This document shows, one piece after another, positions 1 through 10,806 of a DNA stretch of 64,000 bases; positions within the stretch are counted from its first letter, which is position 1, and each line of letters begins with the position of its first letter. Both the position numbers and the translations under genes were made by a program. Below the pieces are notes generated by a model, which saw only the letters and a list, made by a program, of their open reading frames with translations, had not been told where the DNA came from and did not search any database. Origin of the DNA: Pilibacter termitis. GTDB lineage: Bacteria > Bacillota > Bacilli > Lactobacillales > Streptococcaceae. Where the stretch lies: contig NZ_FUXI01000009.1 in assembly GCF_900167335.1 (NCBI RefSeq), positions 31,287-95,286 of the forward strand, given 5' to 3'.

Positions 1-3000
1 TGATTACTTCTATCAATGGGAATGTGGGGGCAACGGATAATCATAATAACTGGTTGCAAAACGATTATAACCAGCCACAGCTTGTCGCAAATGCAGTTGC
101 TACTTGGACTGCCAGCACGAATACTTTATCCATTCAGATGAATGGCAAAACGTATAGTTACCAAAATCTAAATCTAGGCACGACCTCACTCTCTGTTGGG
201 GTCATGGCAAGTGACGGGGACGCATATACGCAAAAAGGAGCAACGCTTAATACTTTTAATTTAACACTTGGTACAGGAAAAACGGAAGTTGAATACCTCA
301 ATCAAAACGATATTGAACTTCGCAAGTCGACAGATTTCATCGCCAATACAGGAGACAAAATCGGGATTGCAGGTTTTGATGAAAATGGTGTAACGACAGC
401 GACTCGTGATGTGGATTACCAAGCACCAGCATTTCAAGGGTATCACTTGGCAAAAGCGACACCTGTTGAAGTGACGAGTGATACAATCAATGCAAATGGC
501 ACTGTTCTTGTTGGAAACACAATGACTTTGACGTATCAAGGCGACCAACAAAAAGCGACCTTGACGACACCAACAACGACAACGAATGGAGCACCTACTC
601 CTGTCACCATTCCAAGTGGCGACCAAAATCTTCTAGGGTTTACAGGAGATGAGATTGAATTTGCGACCACTGATAGTGATTTGGCACAAGCAGGCTATAC
701 TTATACTGTTACAGCTCCTGACGGGCAAGTTTACAGCACATTGTCACAGGCTTTATCTGCTAATCCATATGATGACACAACGACATTTAGCACTTATGAT
801 ACAAATGGAGTGGCAACGTACAATACAGACAGTACCCCACAAAATTTTGTTGTCAATTATACAGCGAAAAATGTAACTGTAAGCTACGGAATAATCAACC
901 CAGACGGGTCAGTTGACACAAGTAAAACAAGTGAACTTGCAACGAACGACACACTCACACCTGCTCAGTTAACCATTGGGCAAAGTTTGACTTCGGCTTT
1001 GGCAGGAAATATCGGGACAAATCCTGACAGCGTGACTTCAACTTTCCAAAGTCAAAACATTCTTCCAAACGGTTATCATTTAACAGGAAATGTCTATTGG
1101 ACAAAAGACGGCGGCACAACAAAAACCTCTCTTCCAACGAATGCTTTAACGGTGAATGATGTAGACACAAATTACCAAGGGGAAATTCTTTTTGAAGTGG
1201 CAAAAGATTTCCAAGAGGCAAATGTAACACTTAACTATAAAAATAACGCAGTACCAAGTAAAACGTTGACCCAGACAGGTGTGACGGGGGATAATTTTCT
1301 CTTTGACTTATCCAATGTCATAGCTAGTGGCTACCATATGATTGGTGCAACGGATGCAAACAACAATGCTATGACCGTTCCATTTGGCTCAATTTCTGGC
1401 GTATTTGACAGCACAAACAATTTGCGAACGCAAACAGATAGCTCTCCGCAAAATTATGTTATACAAGTAGACCCTGACATTCAGCAATTGAATGTGCGTT
1501 ATAATTTCCCAGCAGGGCATGACTTGTCAAGTAGCCTAATAAACGAGCAAAAAATGCAAGTAGGGACCACAGGGAATACGTTTAGTGATATAAATATTCC
1601 AGTAATTGCAGGTTATACTGCAACAATTACTTACCCAGACGGCTCTAAGCAAACAGACAATGTGATTAAAGGTATTACCGCAGACAATACAAGCAACGGG
1701 ACAAGCCAAATTGACAACGCACCGCAAAATGTAGTCGTGAATTACACTGCAAATGCGAGAAAAGTGACGGTGAATTATCACTATAACTCAAGTACGACAA
1801 CGGATACGTTCACACAGTCAAGTACAAATGTGCCTTACACGACAGACGGCACGTATGATGCAGTTGCGATTAACCAAATCAACGGCTACACCTCTTATGT
1901 ATCGGTCAACGGCAGTACCCCTCAAGCTATGACAAGTGTATCAAGTGGAAGTTTTGACTCAAGTGATGTTGTGATAGATGTAACATACACACCTTGGCAA
2001 GCTACGGTAAATTATTATACGCAACAGGTTGACAGTAGTGGAAATGCGATTGGAGCAATGACGAAGTTTATTAGTCAAACAGAATATGAACAATATAATT
2101 TCTACACATTTGCTGGGTTGACTTCGGCAGACCAAACGACGAAGTTGCAAGGAATCGCCATTCTTCCAAATGGTTATCACGTAGTCTCAGCTTATTGGAG
2201 TAACAAACCAGACGGTACAACGCAAGATATGACCCCTCCTTATCAGAAAAATTGGACGTGGGATGATATGACCAATACTGCCACAGGAGAATATTCTGCA
2301 TCGATTGTTTACCAGTACACAAAAGATATTCAACAGGCGAATATCACGGTGACAGGAGCACCAAGTGGAAAAGGGGTCACCAACGGTCAAAATACGCTTG
2401 ACGGCATGAATGGTAGTTCTTACACAGGCGTTACAGGTGGCACGCAAGTAGTCAGCGTACCGCAAATTAACGGCTATATCGCAAAAGTAACAGATACAAA
2501 CAACAACGAAGTAAGTCTTAACAATAATCAATTTACGATTACTTATGACAATACAAATAACGGTGTCAACACAACAGATGCCACACCGCAAAATTACACG
2601 ATTACCTACACGGCAAGAAGTGCCTCTGTTTTGGTGAATTATAACTATGCTACAAACGCAACAACCAACGTACTCGCAAGTTCATCTGTTGACACGACAG
2701 CGTTCACCGCACCAAGTTTGCCAAATAGCCTAGAGATTCAAACGCAAACAAATGGCACGTATTCGTTGAATGTGCCGAATGTGAATGGTTATACATGGAC
2801 GATTACTGATAGCAACGGCAATAGTTACACCAGTAGCAATCTGCCAAGTTCGTTTACAAGTGACGGTACGAATATTACTTATACCATTACTTACACACCA
2901 GAAAATGCTACGCACGTTATTCATTATTATGAGGCGACGTATGACAATAGTGGCAATTACACCTTTACCACCAATACGGTAGCCAATATGCCTGCTCAAA

Positions 3001-6000
3001 CATTTTCTGGAGCAGTCGGTGAGATTCAGTCATTTGCCGTGACAACTAGCAATATCTCTGTGCCAAATGGTTGGACACTTGACCCAATGAAAGCCTCTCT
3101 CAGTGCTTTGACAGGAGACAATGACAATTTAAACGGAGGCGACAGTGCCAAACGTTTGACCTTTACTCCGGGAGTAGTAGAGTATGCGATTTATCTCGCA
3201 CGTGATATTCAAAGTGTCCAAGTGCAATTTGTCAACGATCCAAACAGTAGTAGTACTTTCTTCCAAGACGGACGAACAGGAGAAAATTATACGGTAGACA
3301 CGAGCAAATATGCAAGAAGTGGCTATGATTATACGATTACAGATCCAAATGGAAATGTAGTGACAAGCATTACAGGAGTATATGATGACACAAACAATAA
3401 CAATGCGACTAGCCCAATTTTGAACAATGGAGCAGGAGATATTAGTCCACAAGTTTATAAAGTCACTTATACCCCACAAACGCAACAAGCGATTTTGAAA
3501 ACAGATAGCACAGACCCTGCAAATAGTGGCGGAAAACTTTACCAAACAGCAAGTGGTGCAACAGGAAGTGATATTTCATTTGCGAATAGTGATGCAGACT
3601 TCATTCGCCAAGGGTATAACTACAATGTCACGGTGAGTTATCAAAATAGTAATGGCGATGTCATATCAAGCAACTATCCAACGCTTGCACAAGCTCTAGC
3701 GGCAAATGCAAAATACAATAATGACAACGTGCCAGCAGGTCAAACAGATAGCAATCCGCAAGTCTTTACGGTAAGCTATACGGCAAGCAGTCAAACAGCC
3801 ATTTTGAAAACGGATAGTAGCGACCCAACAGGAGCGAAAACTGTTGATACGAAAACAGGTTTGACAGGACAAGGGATTTCATTCTTGAAAACAGATAGCG
3901 ATCTTGTGCGTGCTGGGTATTCTTATACAGTGAAAAGCCCGAATGGCACGAGTTATCCAACCTTGTCGGCAGCTCTTTTAGCTGACGGTGTGTATGACAA
4001 TACAGATAATGGAAACAATACGACAGATAGCTCGCCACAGCTCTTTACGGTAAGTTATACAGCCAATCCATTGACGGTAAATATCGAATACGTCTATGGT
4101 CAACCGAAAAACACCACGGTGCCAATAGGTGACTTTGGCTCACAAAGTGTTCCAACGAAAGCAACAGGTGTAACAAACGGTACAACGTACACGACAGATA
4201 TAAATAATACTGCGACCAATATTTCTACACCAATCACTGTGCCAACGATTAGTGGCTATACGCCAAACGTAACGAGTGTGACACCGAAATTTACCGTAGA
4301 TGACCAAGGAAACCCAACAGAGCCTACGATTACCGTAACGTACACGGCAAGTCCTGACACGGCAACGATTGATTATGTAGATGATAATGGCAACTCTCTT
4401 GTTGCTTATATTGGCAACAACCCAACGAGTACGAATGGTTATACGGACGGAGTGATTTTAAGCAATGCACCAAGTATTTCTGGTTATACACTGACAGGAT
4501 ATGAGTATAATGGAGTCAAATTTACAGGAACAACAGACTTGGATAAAGCAGTCTATACAGCAGGGGCTGACACCATTCAGTTTATCTACAAAGCAACACA
4601 GCAAGTAGTCAACATCAACTACCTGTATAGCGACTCTGATAATTCACCGAAAAATGGTGTAATTCCAAGTGGCGATTTTGGTAGTCAAAGTGTCGTAACA
4701 CAAGCTCAAGGTGATACCAACACAACAGGAACAGTCGTTACGGTGCCAACGATTGAAGGATATACTGCAAGCGAAACAACTGTAACACCAGATTATCACA
4801 TCGACAGCAACGGAGATTTGATCACACCTGAGATAAATGTCGTCTACACGGCAAATAGTCAAAATGCGAAGATTTCTTACAAAGTACCAACGTTTGATAG
4901 TAACGGTGTTCCAGATATGAACAACTTAGTTGATGCAACTTCTGCACAAACAGGAGGTGCACCAACGACTGCAGTCGGAGTAACCGACCAAACGATTGGA
5001 GTCGTTGCACCAACTATTGCAGGATATGACATCTACGCACAAACCGTAAACGGCACCCCTCAAGATATTAGTACAGCAACATTTACTGCACCAGACAATG
5101 CTGATGACGTGCTAGAAGTGATTTATGTGCCAAAACAACAAGTGGTGAATGTGCATTATGTTTACCAATTGCCTGCAAATTACACAGGTACTTATAACGG
5201 TGTTGCGTTGACTGCTTCGGACAATGGTAGACAAGTAGACGGTCTCGGTGTTCAACAAGTGGTGTCGTACAGTGACAGTATTCCAACTCCTGCACCTCTT
5301 CCAAGTGCTGTTGAAAACGGCTGGCAAGTAAGCCCAGCAACGCAAAAAATTGATTGGACAGTTGACCAAAACGGCAATCTGAAGAAAACAGATTACGTCT
5401 ACTACATTTCGCCACAAACGAATACCGTAAATATCCAGTATCTCGCACAAGACGGGTTTGACTTGATGAAATTAATCACAACGAACCCAATTCTTACGCA
5501 ACAAGTAGAAACAGGAAGTACGTTTACAAATAGCGGAGCAATTCATATACCGGGGTATAGCTATGTGAATTACACCTATAATGGTGCAACAAACACAGCA
5601 ACACCGCCAAACCCTATGCCTTACGTGGCAGGAGCAGATGTATTAAACATTAATTACACACCAAATGCACAGACAGTGGAAGTAGATTATATCTATGACC
5701 CTAATAGTGCCTCAAGTAAAGCAGGGCAAGTGGCAGCGTCAAGTGAAACGCAGACGAAAGTGTCAAATGCTACTGGAGATGTAATAAACGTCCCAACAAT
5801 TAACGGCTACACACCAAATGTAACAAGTGTAACCCCAAGTTTTGCCATTAAGTCAGACGGGACATTGGTTACACCAAAAATAACCGTAACGTATACGGCA
5901 AACCAAAACAATGTGGCAACCATTTCTTATGTAGATGACAAGGGCAATCCATTACAAAAAATGGCAACTGTGCCAGTTTCACTAACCGCAAGTGGTACAA

Positions 6001-9000
6001 CCGACCAAGCCATTCAAACAAGTGGCGAAGTAACAATACCGGGATACACATTCGACCACATTGAATTTTATAACGCCTCAAGCAAAACCACGGAAAATCC
6101 TGCGACAACAGCAGATTTGATTTTCAGCGGTGCAGGAGCTAGTATGGCGGACAATGTGAAGTATGTGTACAAGGCAGACCCACAAACAGTCAAAGTACAT
6201 TACTTGTACTCTGGTGGTGGAAAAGACGGTCAAGATGCGTATCCAGAACTTGATTTGCCGGGAATAAGCAACCAAGCAGCAACCAATACCCCTGCTTTAG
6301 CAGAACCAGTAGGGTATCAACTTGTCAAAACAGGGCTTGATGCAACCAATAGTCAGCCTGTGGTTTGGACGGTTATCAATGGTCAACTTGTGACACCAGA
6401 CATTTATTTCTACTATCAAGCAAATGTAACCAAAGCAACGGTTGACTATGGTACGACTGCAACAGGTACAGATTTAGATGCTTATGTACCAACAGGTACA
6501 ATTACAGGTGAAGTCAAAGGGCAAACGGACGCACCTATTCAGGCAAGTGGGGCAGTGGGGATTAATGGTTATACCTTTAAAGAAATGTTGGTCAACGGCA
6601 CAAGTGTGGCGACAACAACCGCTGCTGCAAACAGTGTTGTTGCACCATTTACACCAAATGGAACGGTATCAAGCGAAACCAATATCCACTACGTTTATGA
6701 TGCCAATCCGCAAAAAGTAGTGGTGAAGTTTGTTGATGAAAATGGGAATGCAATTGTAGACAATACAGGTGTTGCAATAAGTGATGTAACCCTAACAGGT
6801 GCGACCAACCAAACGATTGACTACTCAAGCATTACCAAAAATTACACAGGCTACACGATTGACACGGACGGTATGACGACTACCACGAACTATGACGCAA
6901 ATGACAACATCGACCAAGTGGTCTATATGATTTACAAACCAGTCGCTCAAAAAGTAAACGTGGAATTTGTTGATAAAAATGGCATTGTCATACCAAACAC
7001 GACAACGCAAACTTTGACAGGTGTAAGTAATGGCTTGATTGACTACTCTTCGATAAGTACAACTGTTGCGGGTTATACGCTTGTTACGGACGGACGAAAT
7101 CAAACGCCAAACTACGACACAGACCCAAGCGTTGACCAAACGGTTCAGCTTGTTTACCAAGCCAACCAACAGCAAGTAGTGGTGAATTTTAAAGTCAGCC
7201 GTGACGGAGGAGCAACTTGGAGCAACCTAGCAAACCCTGCGACACTTTCAGGAGATTCTAATAGTGTAATTGATTATTCTAAATTGCAAAGTGCGTATTC
7301 TGGGTATAAGTTAATTAATAACAGCCAACAAACGAGCACGACCAACTTTGATACAAAAGACGGTGTAAATCAGACGGTTACACTCTACTATGCCCCACTG
7401 GAGCAAGTGGCGATTTTACAAACAGATGAGACTGACCCAAGTGGCAAGCAAGTCATTGCAAGCACAACAGGAGGCTATTCATTTGGTCAACTCAGTTTTG
7501 CAACTGGTACAGATACTTTACTCGCACGTAAAGGTTTCACGTATAAAGTTTACGGTCCAGACGGTACTTGGTATGACAGTTTCCAAGCGGCAATTGCAGC
7601 AAATGCAAATTATGACGGCACACCAAGTAATCTCAATGCGATTACGACAACCATTCCGCCAGTCAAAAGATTTGCACGCAGTGTAACGCCAAATAACCCA
7701 ACGATTGACCCGAGCAATCCGACAGCTTATCAAGGAGACGATTCGCCACAAGTATTTACGGCAAGCTACACTCCAATGGCAGAAAGCATGATCGTAGAAA
7801 CAACCAACGACCCAGCAGGAAACAAGGTATATCAAGCGGTAAGTGGTGTGACAGGAGTGGACGAAAATGGAAATCCAATTCCGTCAAGTTCACCAGCTTA
7901 CCAAAGTGATATGACACTTTCACAAGTGCCAAACGTAAGTGGTTTTTACAATCTAAATGTCGTAGACACTCAAGCACAGACGACATCGTCAGGTTTGCCA
8001 AACTTAGCAAGAGCGGGCTACACCTATGTCGTAGAAGCTCCAGACGGCAACGAATATTCAACATTGCAAGCAGCAGCAAATGCTGTACACGTCTTTGACA
8101 ACGACCCAAGTACAGCACAAGGGTTTAAAGTCAAATACATTGCACAATTGCAAACGGCTATTTTGGAAACAGACACCACAGATCCAAAAGGAGCAAAAAT
8201 ACTTGAAACTACGCAAGGAGCAAGCGACAGCAACATTTCATTCGGTGCAGATGATACGAATTTGAAACGCACAGGCTATGCTTACAAAGTCACAACACCA
8301 GACGGCAAAGAATATACCAGCCTCAAAGAAGCGGTAGATAATTATTCCTTATATGACCACACCGCTATTGCAACGAGCGGAGCAAACGCAGGAATTGATA
8401 CGAACCCGCAAAAATTTGTCGTAAGCTACACAGCTCTTGAACAAACAGTCAATTTGATAACAAAAGACGACCCAACAGGCGACAAAACAATTGAGAGCGT
8501 AACAGGCGACAGCGACACAAAAATCACGCTAACCAAAACGGACAACGATTTGAAACGCACAGGCTACACGTACCAAGTCCAAGCTCCAGACGGCAAAGAT
8601 TACGCAACATTATCAGCCGCCTTAAAAGCGAACCCTGACTACGACCACAACGATTTGACGAACGGAGTAGATAGCTCGCCACAAAACTTTATTGTCACGT
8701 ACACCGCAGTGAAACAAACCGCCAACTTACTCGTTGACGGACAAACGAAAGAAACAACGACAGGCGACAGTAATTCAGCGATTCGTTTTAAAACAACGGA
8801 TAAAGACTTGGAAAAAACAGGCTACACCTACAAAGTGAAAGCTCCAGATAATCAAGTGTATGCCACACTATCCGAAGCCCTCCAAGCCAATCCTAAGTAC
8901 GACAATAACGATTTGACGAACGGACAAGATAACGCACCGCAAAACTTCGAGGTGACGTACACAGCGGTGAAACAGACGGCAAACTTGATTGTAAACGGAC

Positions 9001-10169
9001 AAATCAAGGAAACGGTGGAGGGTGAAAGTGATACGGCAATTCATTTTGCGACGACGGATAAAGAGTTGGCAATCGCAGGCTACATTTATCACGTCACAGC
9101 CCCAGACGGCAAAACGTATCCGAGTTTGTCGACAGCTTTACAGGCAAACCCGAATTATGACCACAACGATTTAGTAAATGGTCAAGACACTATCCCGCAA
9201 GACTTTACTGTCACTTACACGGCAAGTGAGCAAATTGCGAATTTGATTGTTGACGGACAAACGAAAGAAATTGTCACAGGTAGCACAGGTGCAAACATTC
9301 AATTTGCGACAACGGACAACGACTTGCACAAATCAGGTTACACTTATACAGTGACGGCACCAGACGGCAAAGATTACAGCACGTTGTCCGAGGCTTTACA
9401 AGCCAATCCAAATTATGACGACAGTGTGTTGAACAATGGTGTAGACGATATGCCACAAGACTTTATCGTTCGCTATACGGCGGTGAAACAGACGGTTTAT
9501 GTGGTAACGAAAAACGCACCAAATGGTGATAAAACGCTCGAAACGCTAGAGGGTGACAGCGACAGCATCTTCTCGCTAAGCACAACAGATGAACAGCTCA
9601 AACAAACAGGTTACACCTATAAAGTTGTTGCACCAAATGGCAAAGAGTACAGCACGTTATCCGCAGCAGAGAAAGAAAACAACGTGTTTGACCACAACGA
9701 TTTAACCAATGGAGTAGACAGTTCGCCACAGCAATTTACTATTGTTTACACGAAAACTTCCACGACCGATCCGGGAGATAGTAACACGGGTAATAGTGGA
9801 AATGCTGGCAATACCGGAGACGATACAGGGAATAGTGGAAATACGGGTAACAGTGGCGACAACTCGAACGGAGATAACGGTACAGGAAATAGTGACGACA
9901 CTGGGAACACCACCAGTAGCACCAATGGAAATAACGGCAACACAAACGCTGACGGTAGTCAAAGCTATTCAAATAACTCAAGCAACAATAGCACAAATGC
10001 TTCAAGCAATTCTACCGACCAGAACGATTCATCTGTTGCCAGCAAGAAAAAACTTGCCAACCTCGGTGAAAAAATCGAAAATCTCGGCGTTATCGGAGCC
10101 ATTCTCTCCACAATTTCAATCGCAGGAATCCTCGGATTGAAAAAACGGAAAGACAAACCAGAGGAATAA
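1..10169 (+). CDS. Giant MucBP-type repeat surface adhesin with L-type lectin-like segment, 5' partial
   Basis: The frame is open to the left window edge (first full codon at 3), so the gene starts upstream; a GTG at 24 is internal. At least 3,388 residues are visible. The first 85 or so resemble the end of an L-type lectin domain (DNHNNW, a beta-rich stretch ending NLTLGTG). Then comes a very long chain of MucBP-like and related beta-repeats, each ending in variants of PQxFxVxYTA. The last six (about nt 8130-9750) are the most alike, roughly 85-95 residues each, with the pattern GYTYxVxAPDGKxYxTLS. A Ser/Asn/Gly/Asp-rich linker (about nt 9760-10040) leads to a wall-sorting-like tail: LANLGE, a hydrophobic helix and a KKRKDK charged end. 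The motif is LANLG, not LPXTG. Inference: a wall-attached adhesin binding mucus or glycans. Stop at 10167-10169 abuts a family A repeat. Confidence 0.9.
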   Translation, partial: ITSINGNVGATDNHNNWLQNDYNQPQLVANAVATWTASTNTLSIQMNGKTYSYQNLNLGTTSLSVGVMASDGDAYTQKGATLNTFNLTLGTGKTEVEYLNQNDIELRKSTDFIANTGDKIGIAGFDENGVTTATRDVDYQAPAFQGYHLAKATPVEVTSDTINANGTVLVGNTMTLTYQGDQQKATLTTPTTTTNGAPTPVTIPSGDQNLLGFTGDEIEFATTDSDLAQAGYTYTVTAPDGQVYSTLSQALSANPYDDTTTFSTYDTNGVATYNTDSTPQNFVVNYTAKNVTVSYGIINPDGSVDTSKTSELATNDTLTPAQLTIGQSLTSALAGNIGTNPDSVTSTFQSQNILPNGYHLTGNVYWTKDGGTTKTSLPTNALTVNDVDTNYQGEILFEVAKDFQEANVTLNYKNNAVPSKTLTQTGVTGDNFLFDLSNVIASGYHMIGATDANNNAMTVPFGSISGVFDSTNNLRTQTDSSPQNYVIQVDPDIQQLNVRYNFPAGHDLSSSLINEQKMQVGTTGNTFSDINIPVIAGYTATITYPDGSKQTDNVIKGITADNTSNGTSQIDNAPQNVVVNYTANARKVTVNYHYNSSTTTDTFTQSSTNVPYTTDGTYDAVAINQINGYTSYVSVNGSTPQAMTSVSSGSFDSSDVVIDVTYTPWQATVNYYTQQVDSSGNAIGAMTKFISQTEYEQYNFYTFAGLTSADQTTKLQGIAILPNGYHVVSAYWSNKPDGTTQDMTPPYQKNWTWDDMTNTATGEYSASIVYQYTKDIQQANITVTGAPSGKGVTNGQNTLDGMNGSSYTGVTGGTQVVSVPQINGYIAKVTDTNNNEVSLNNNQFTITYDNTNNGVNTTDATPQNYTITYTARSASVLVNYNYATNATTNVLASSSVDTTAFTAPSLPNSLEIQTQTNGTYSLNVPNVNGYTWTITDSNGNSYTSSNLPSSFTSDGTNITYTITYTPENATHVIHYYEATYDNSGNYTFTTNTVANMPAQTFSGAVGEIQSFAVTTSNISVPNGWTLDPMKASLSALTGDNDNLNGGDSAKRLTFTPGVVEYAIYLARDIQSVQVQFVNDPNSSSTFFQDGRTGENYTVDTSKYARSGYDYTITDPNGNVVTSITGVYDDTNNNNATSPILNNGAGDISPQVYKVTYTPQTQQAILKTDSTDPANSGGKLYQTASGATGSDISFANSDADFIRQGYNYNVTVSYQNSNGDVISSNYPTLAQALAANAKYNNDNVPAGQTDSNPQVFTVSYTASSQTAILKTDSSDPTGAKTVDTKTGLTGQGISFLKTDSDLVRAGYSYTVKSPNGTSYPTLSAALLADGVYDNTDNGNNTTDSSPQLFTVSYTANPLTVNIEYVYGQPKNTTVPIGDFGSQSVPTKATGVTNGTTYTTDINNTATNISTPITVPTISGYTPNVTSVTPKFTVDDQGNPTEPTITVTYTASPDTATIDYVDDNGNSLVAYIGNNPTSTNGYTDGVILSNAPSISGYTLTGYEYNGVKFTGTTDLDKAVYTAGADTIQFIYKATQQVVNINYLYSDSDNSPKNGVIPSGDFGSQSVVTQAQGDTNTTGTVVTVPTIEGYTASETTVTPDYHIDSNGDLITPEINVVYTANSQNAKISYKVPTFDSNGVPDMNNLVDATSAQTGGAPTTAVGVTDQTIGVVAPTIAGYDIYAQTVNGTPQDISTATFTAPDNADDVLEVIYVPKQQVVNVHYVYQLPANYTGTYNGVALTASDNGRQVDGLGVQQVVSYSDSIPTPAPLPSAVENGWQVSPATQKIDWTVDQNGNLKKTDYVYYISPQTNTVNIQYLAQDGFDLMKLITTNPILTQQVETGSTFTNSGAIHIPGYSYVNYTYNGATNTATPPNPMPYVAGADVLNINYTPNAQTVEVDYIYDPNSASSKAGQVAASSETQTKVSNATGDVINVPTINGYTPNVTSVTPSFAIKSDGTLVTPKITVTYTANQNNVATISYVDDKGNPLQKMATVPVSLTASGTTDQAIQTSGEVTIPGYTFDHIEFYNASSKTTENPATTADLIFSGAGASMADNVKYVYKADPQTVKVHYLYSGGGKDGQDAYPELDLPGISNQAATNTPALAEPVGYQLVKTGLDATNSQPVVWTVINGQLVTPDIYFYYQANVTKATVDYGTTATGTDLDAYVPTGTITGEVKGQTDAPIQASGAVGINGYTFKEMLVNGTSVATTTAAANSVVAPFTPNGTVSSETNIHYVYDANPQKVVVKFVDENGNAIVDNTGVAISDVTLTGATNQTIDYSSITKNYTGYTIDTDGMTTTTNYDANDNIDQVVYMIYKPVAQKVNVEFVDKNGIVIPNTTTQTLTGVSNGLIDYSSISTTVAGYTLVTDGRNQTPNYDTDPSVDQTVQLVYQANQQQVVVNFKVSRDGGATWSNLANPATLSGDSNSVIDYSKLQSAYSGYKLINNSQQTSTTNFDTKDGVNQTVTLYYAPLEQVAILQTDETDPSGKQVIASTTGGYSFGQLSFATGTDTLLARKGFTYKVYGPDGTWYDSFQAAIAANANYDGTPSNLNAITTTIPPVKRFARSVTPNNPTIDPSNPTAYQGDDSPQVFTASYTPMAESMIVETTNDPAGNKVYQAVSGVTGVDENGNPIPSSSPAYQSDMTLSQVPNVSGFYNLNVVDTQAQTTSSGLPNLARAGYTYVVEAPDGNEYSTLQAAANAVHVFDNDPSTAQGFKVKYIAQLQTAILETDTTDPKGAKILETTQGASDSNISFGADDTNLKRTGYAYKVTTPDGKEYTSLKEAVDNYSLYDHTAIATSGANAGIDTNPQKFVVSYTALEQTVNLITKDDPTGDKTIESVTGDSDTKITLTKTDNDLKRTGYTYQVQAPDGKDYATLSAALKANPDYDHNDLTNGVDSSPQNFIVTYTAVKQTANLLVDGQTKETTTGDSNSAIRFKTTDKDLEKTGYTYKVKAPDNQVYATLSEALQANPKYDNNDLTNGQDNAPQNFEVTYTAVKQTANLIVNGQIKETVEGESDTAIHFATTDKELAIAGYIYHVTAPDGKTYPSLSTALQANPNYDHNDLVNGQDTIPQDFTVTYTASEQIANLIVDGQTKEIVTGSTGANIQFATTDNDLHKSGYTYTVTAPDGKDYSTLSEALQANPNYDDSVLNNGVDDMPQDFIVRYTAVKQTVYVVTKNAPNGDKTLETLEGDSDSIFSLSTTDEQLKQTGYTYKVVAPNGKEYSTLSAAEKENNVFDHNDLTNGVDSSPQQFTIVYTKTSTTDPGDSNTGNSGNAGNTGDDTGNSGNTGNSGDNSNGDNGTGNSDDTGNTTSSTNGNNGNTNADGSQSYSNNSSNNSTNASSNSTDQNDSSVASKKKLANLGEKIENLGVIGAILSTISIAGILGLKKRKDKPEE

Positions 10170-10414
10170 GAAAAGCGAGAGGGGCGTTTTGAAGTCTGTG
10201 GCAGTGAGCCACAGCATTTACTTGCTGGAAACGCAGTTTCCAGTGCTGTTGCGAACAGTTGCCAGACTTCAGCCCCTTGTAGCTAGACAAAGAAAAGCTA
10301 CGAGGGGCGTTTAGGAGTTTGTCGTAGTGAGCCATGCCATTTACTTGCCTGAAGCAGAGTTTCAGGTGGCATTGCGAACAGCGACTAAACTCCTGCCCCT
10401 CACAGCTAGACAAA
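10170..10414 (+). repeat. Family A hairpin repeat, two tandem units (A1a 10170-10291, A1b 10292-10414)
   Basis: Two head-to-tail units, each starting gaaaagc and ending agctagacaa. Each is an imperfect palindrome. In unit 1 the arms are GAGGGGC with GCCCCTT and AAGTCTG with CAGACTT. In unit 2 they are GAGGGGC with GCCCCTC and GGAGTTT with AAACTCC. Related copies lie near 17.6, 31.1, 38.1, 44.6-44.9, 45.3 and 58.1-58.4 kb. The first unit begins at the base after the adhesin stop codon, so it may act as the adhesin's 3' hairpin. No known family name recognised. Confidence 0.85.
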
Positions 10415-10540
10415 AGGAATGAGAGAACTTGCTTTGGTGGGTTCTCTTGTTATCTTTTTTGAGAGGACTAGATGCACATTATGTGAAAGAACTTATTTTT
10501 TGTGTGTAGAGTATATTTTTGATAGAAGTGAAATTATGAT

Positions 10541-10722
10541 ATGGGTACCTCTAAAAACTCCGTTTAATCCAAAATTAGATAGTTTTTCGAAATTGACGAA
10601 AGCTATGTGGTTTATAGAAAAGCGAAGAAGTGCGTTAAGGAGTTTGAACAAGGTTGAGGAGATTGACGAATAAAATTGGAAAACTAGCAATTTTGGGTAA
10701 ATGTGAGTTTTTAGAGGTGCCC
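10541..10722. mobile_element. Family B MITE (copy B1) containing a remnant of family A
   Basis: Terminal inverted repeats GGGTACCTCTAAAAACTC (left) and GAGTTTTTAGAGGTGCCC (right) bound 182 bp with no convincing gene. The 4 bases ATAT lie directly outside both ends, as expected of a target-site duplication. Inside, 10617 to about 10652 carries the first 30 or so bases and the last few bases of a family A repeat, joined by an internal deletion. A 60-85 codon open frame crossing this element is a by-product of the repeat and is not called as a gene. Confidence 0.85.
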
Positions 10723-10806
10723 ATATACTTATAATTCAGAGAAAACGTTTTAAGGGAAATGTCTACTGAACAAAAAAATAAAAGAGATTAAACGAGGTGA
10801 ATTATA

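Noticed and set aside
8080..8265. Extra frames inside the giant adhesin on both strands
   Set aside because: Repetitive GC-balanced codons of the adhesin leave other frames open by chance; none has a ribosome site or recognisable domain.
10170..10414. CRISPR array
   Set aside because: Only two units, with internal palindromes and no unique spacers between identical short repeats; no cas genes in the window.
10419..10673. Open frame of 84 codons between adhesin and gajA
   Set aside because: Runs across MITE B1 and its family A remnant, no ribosome site, no coherent protein.
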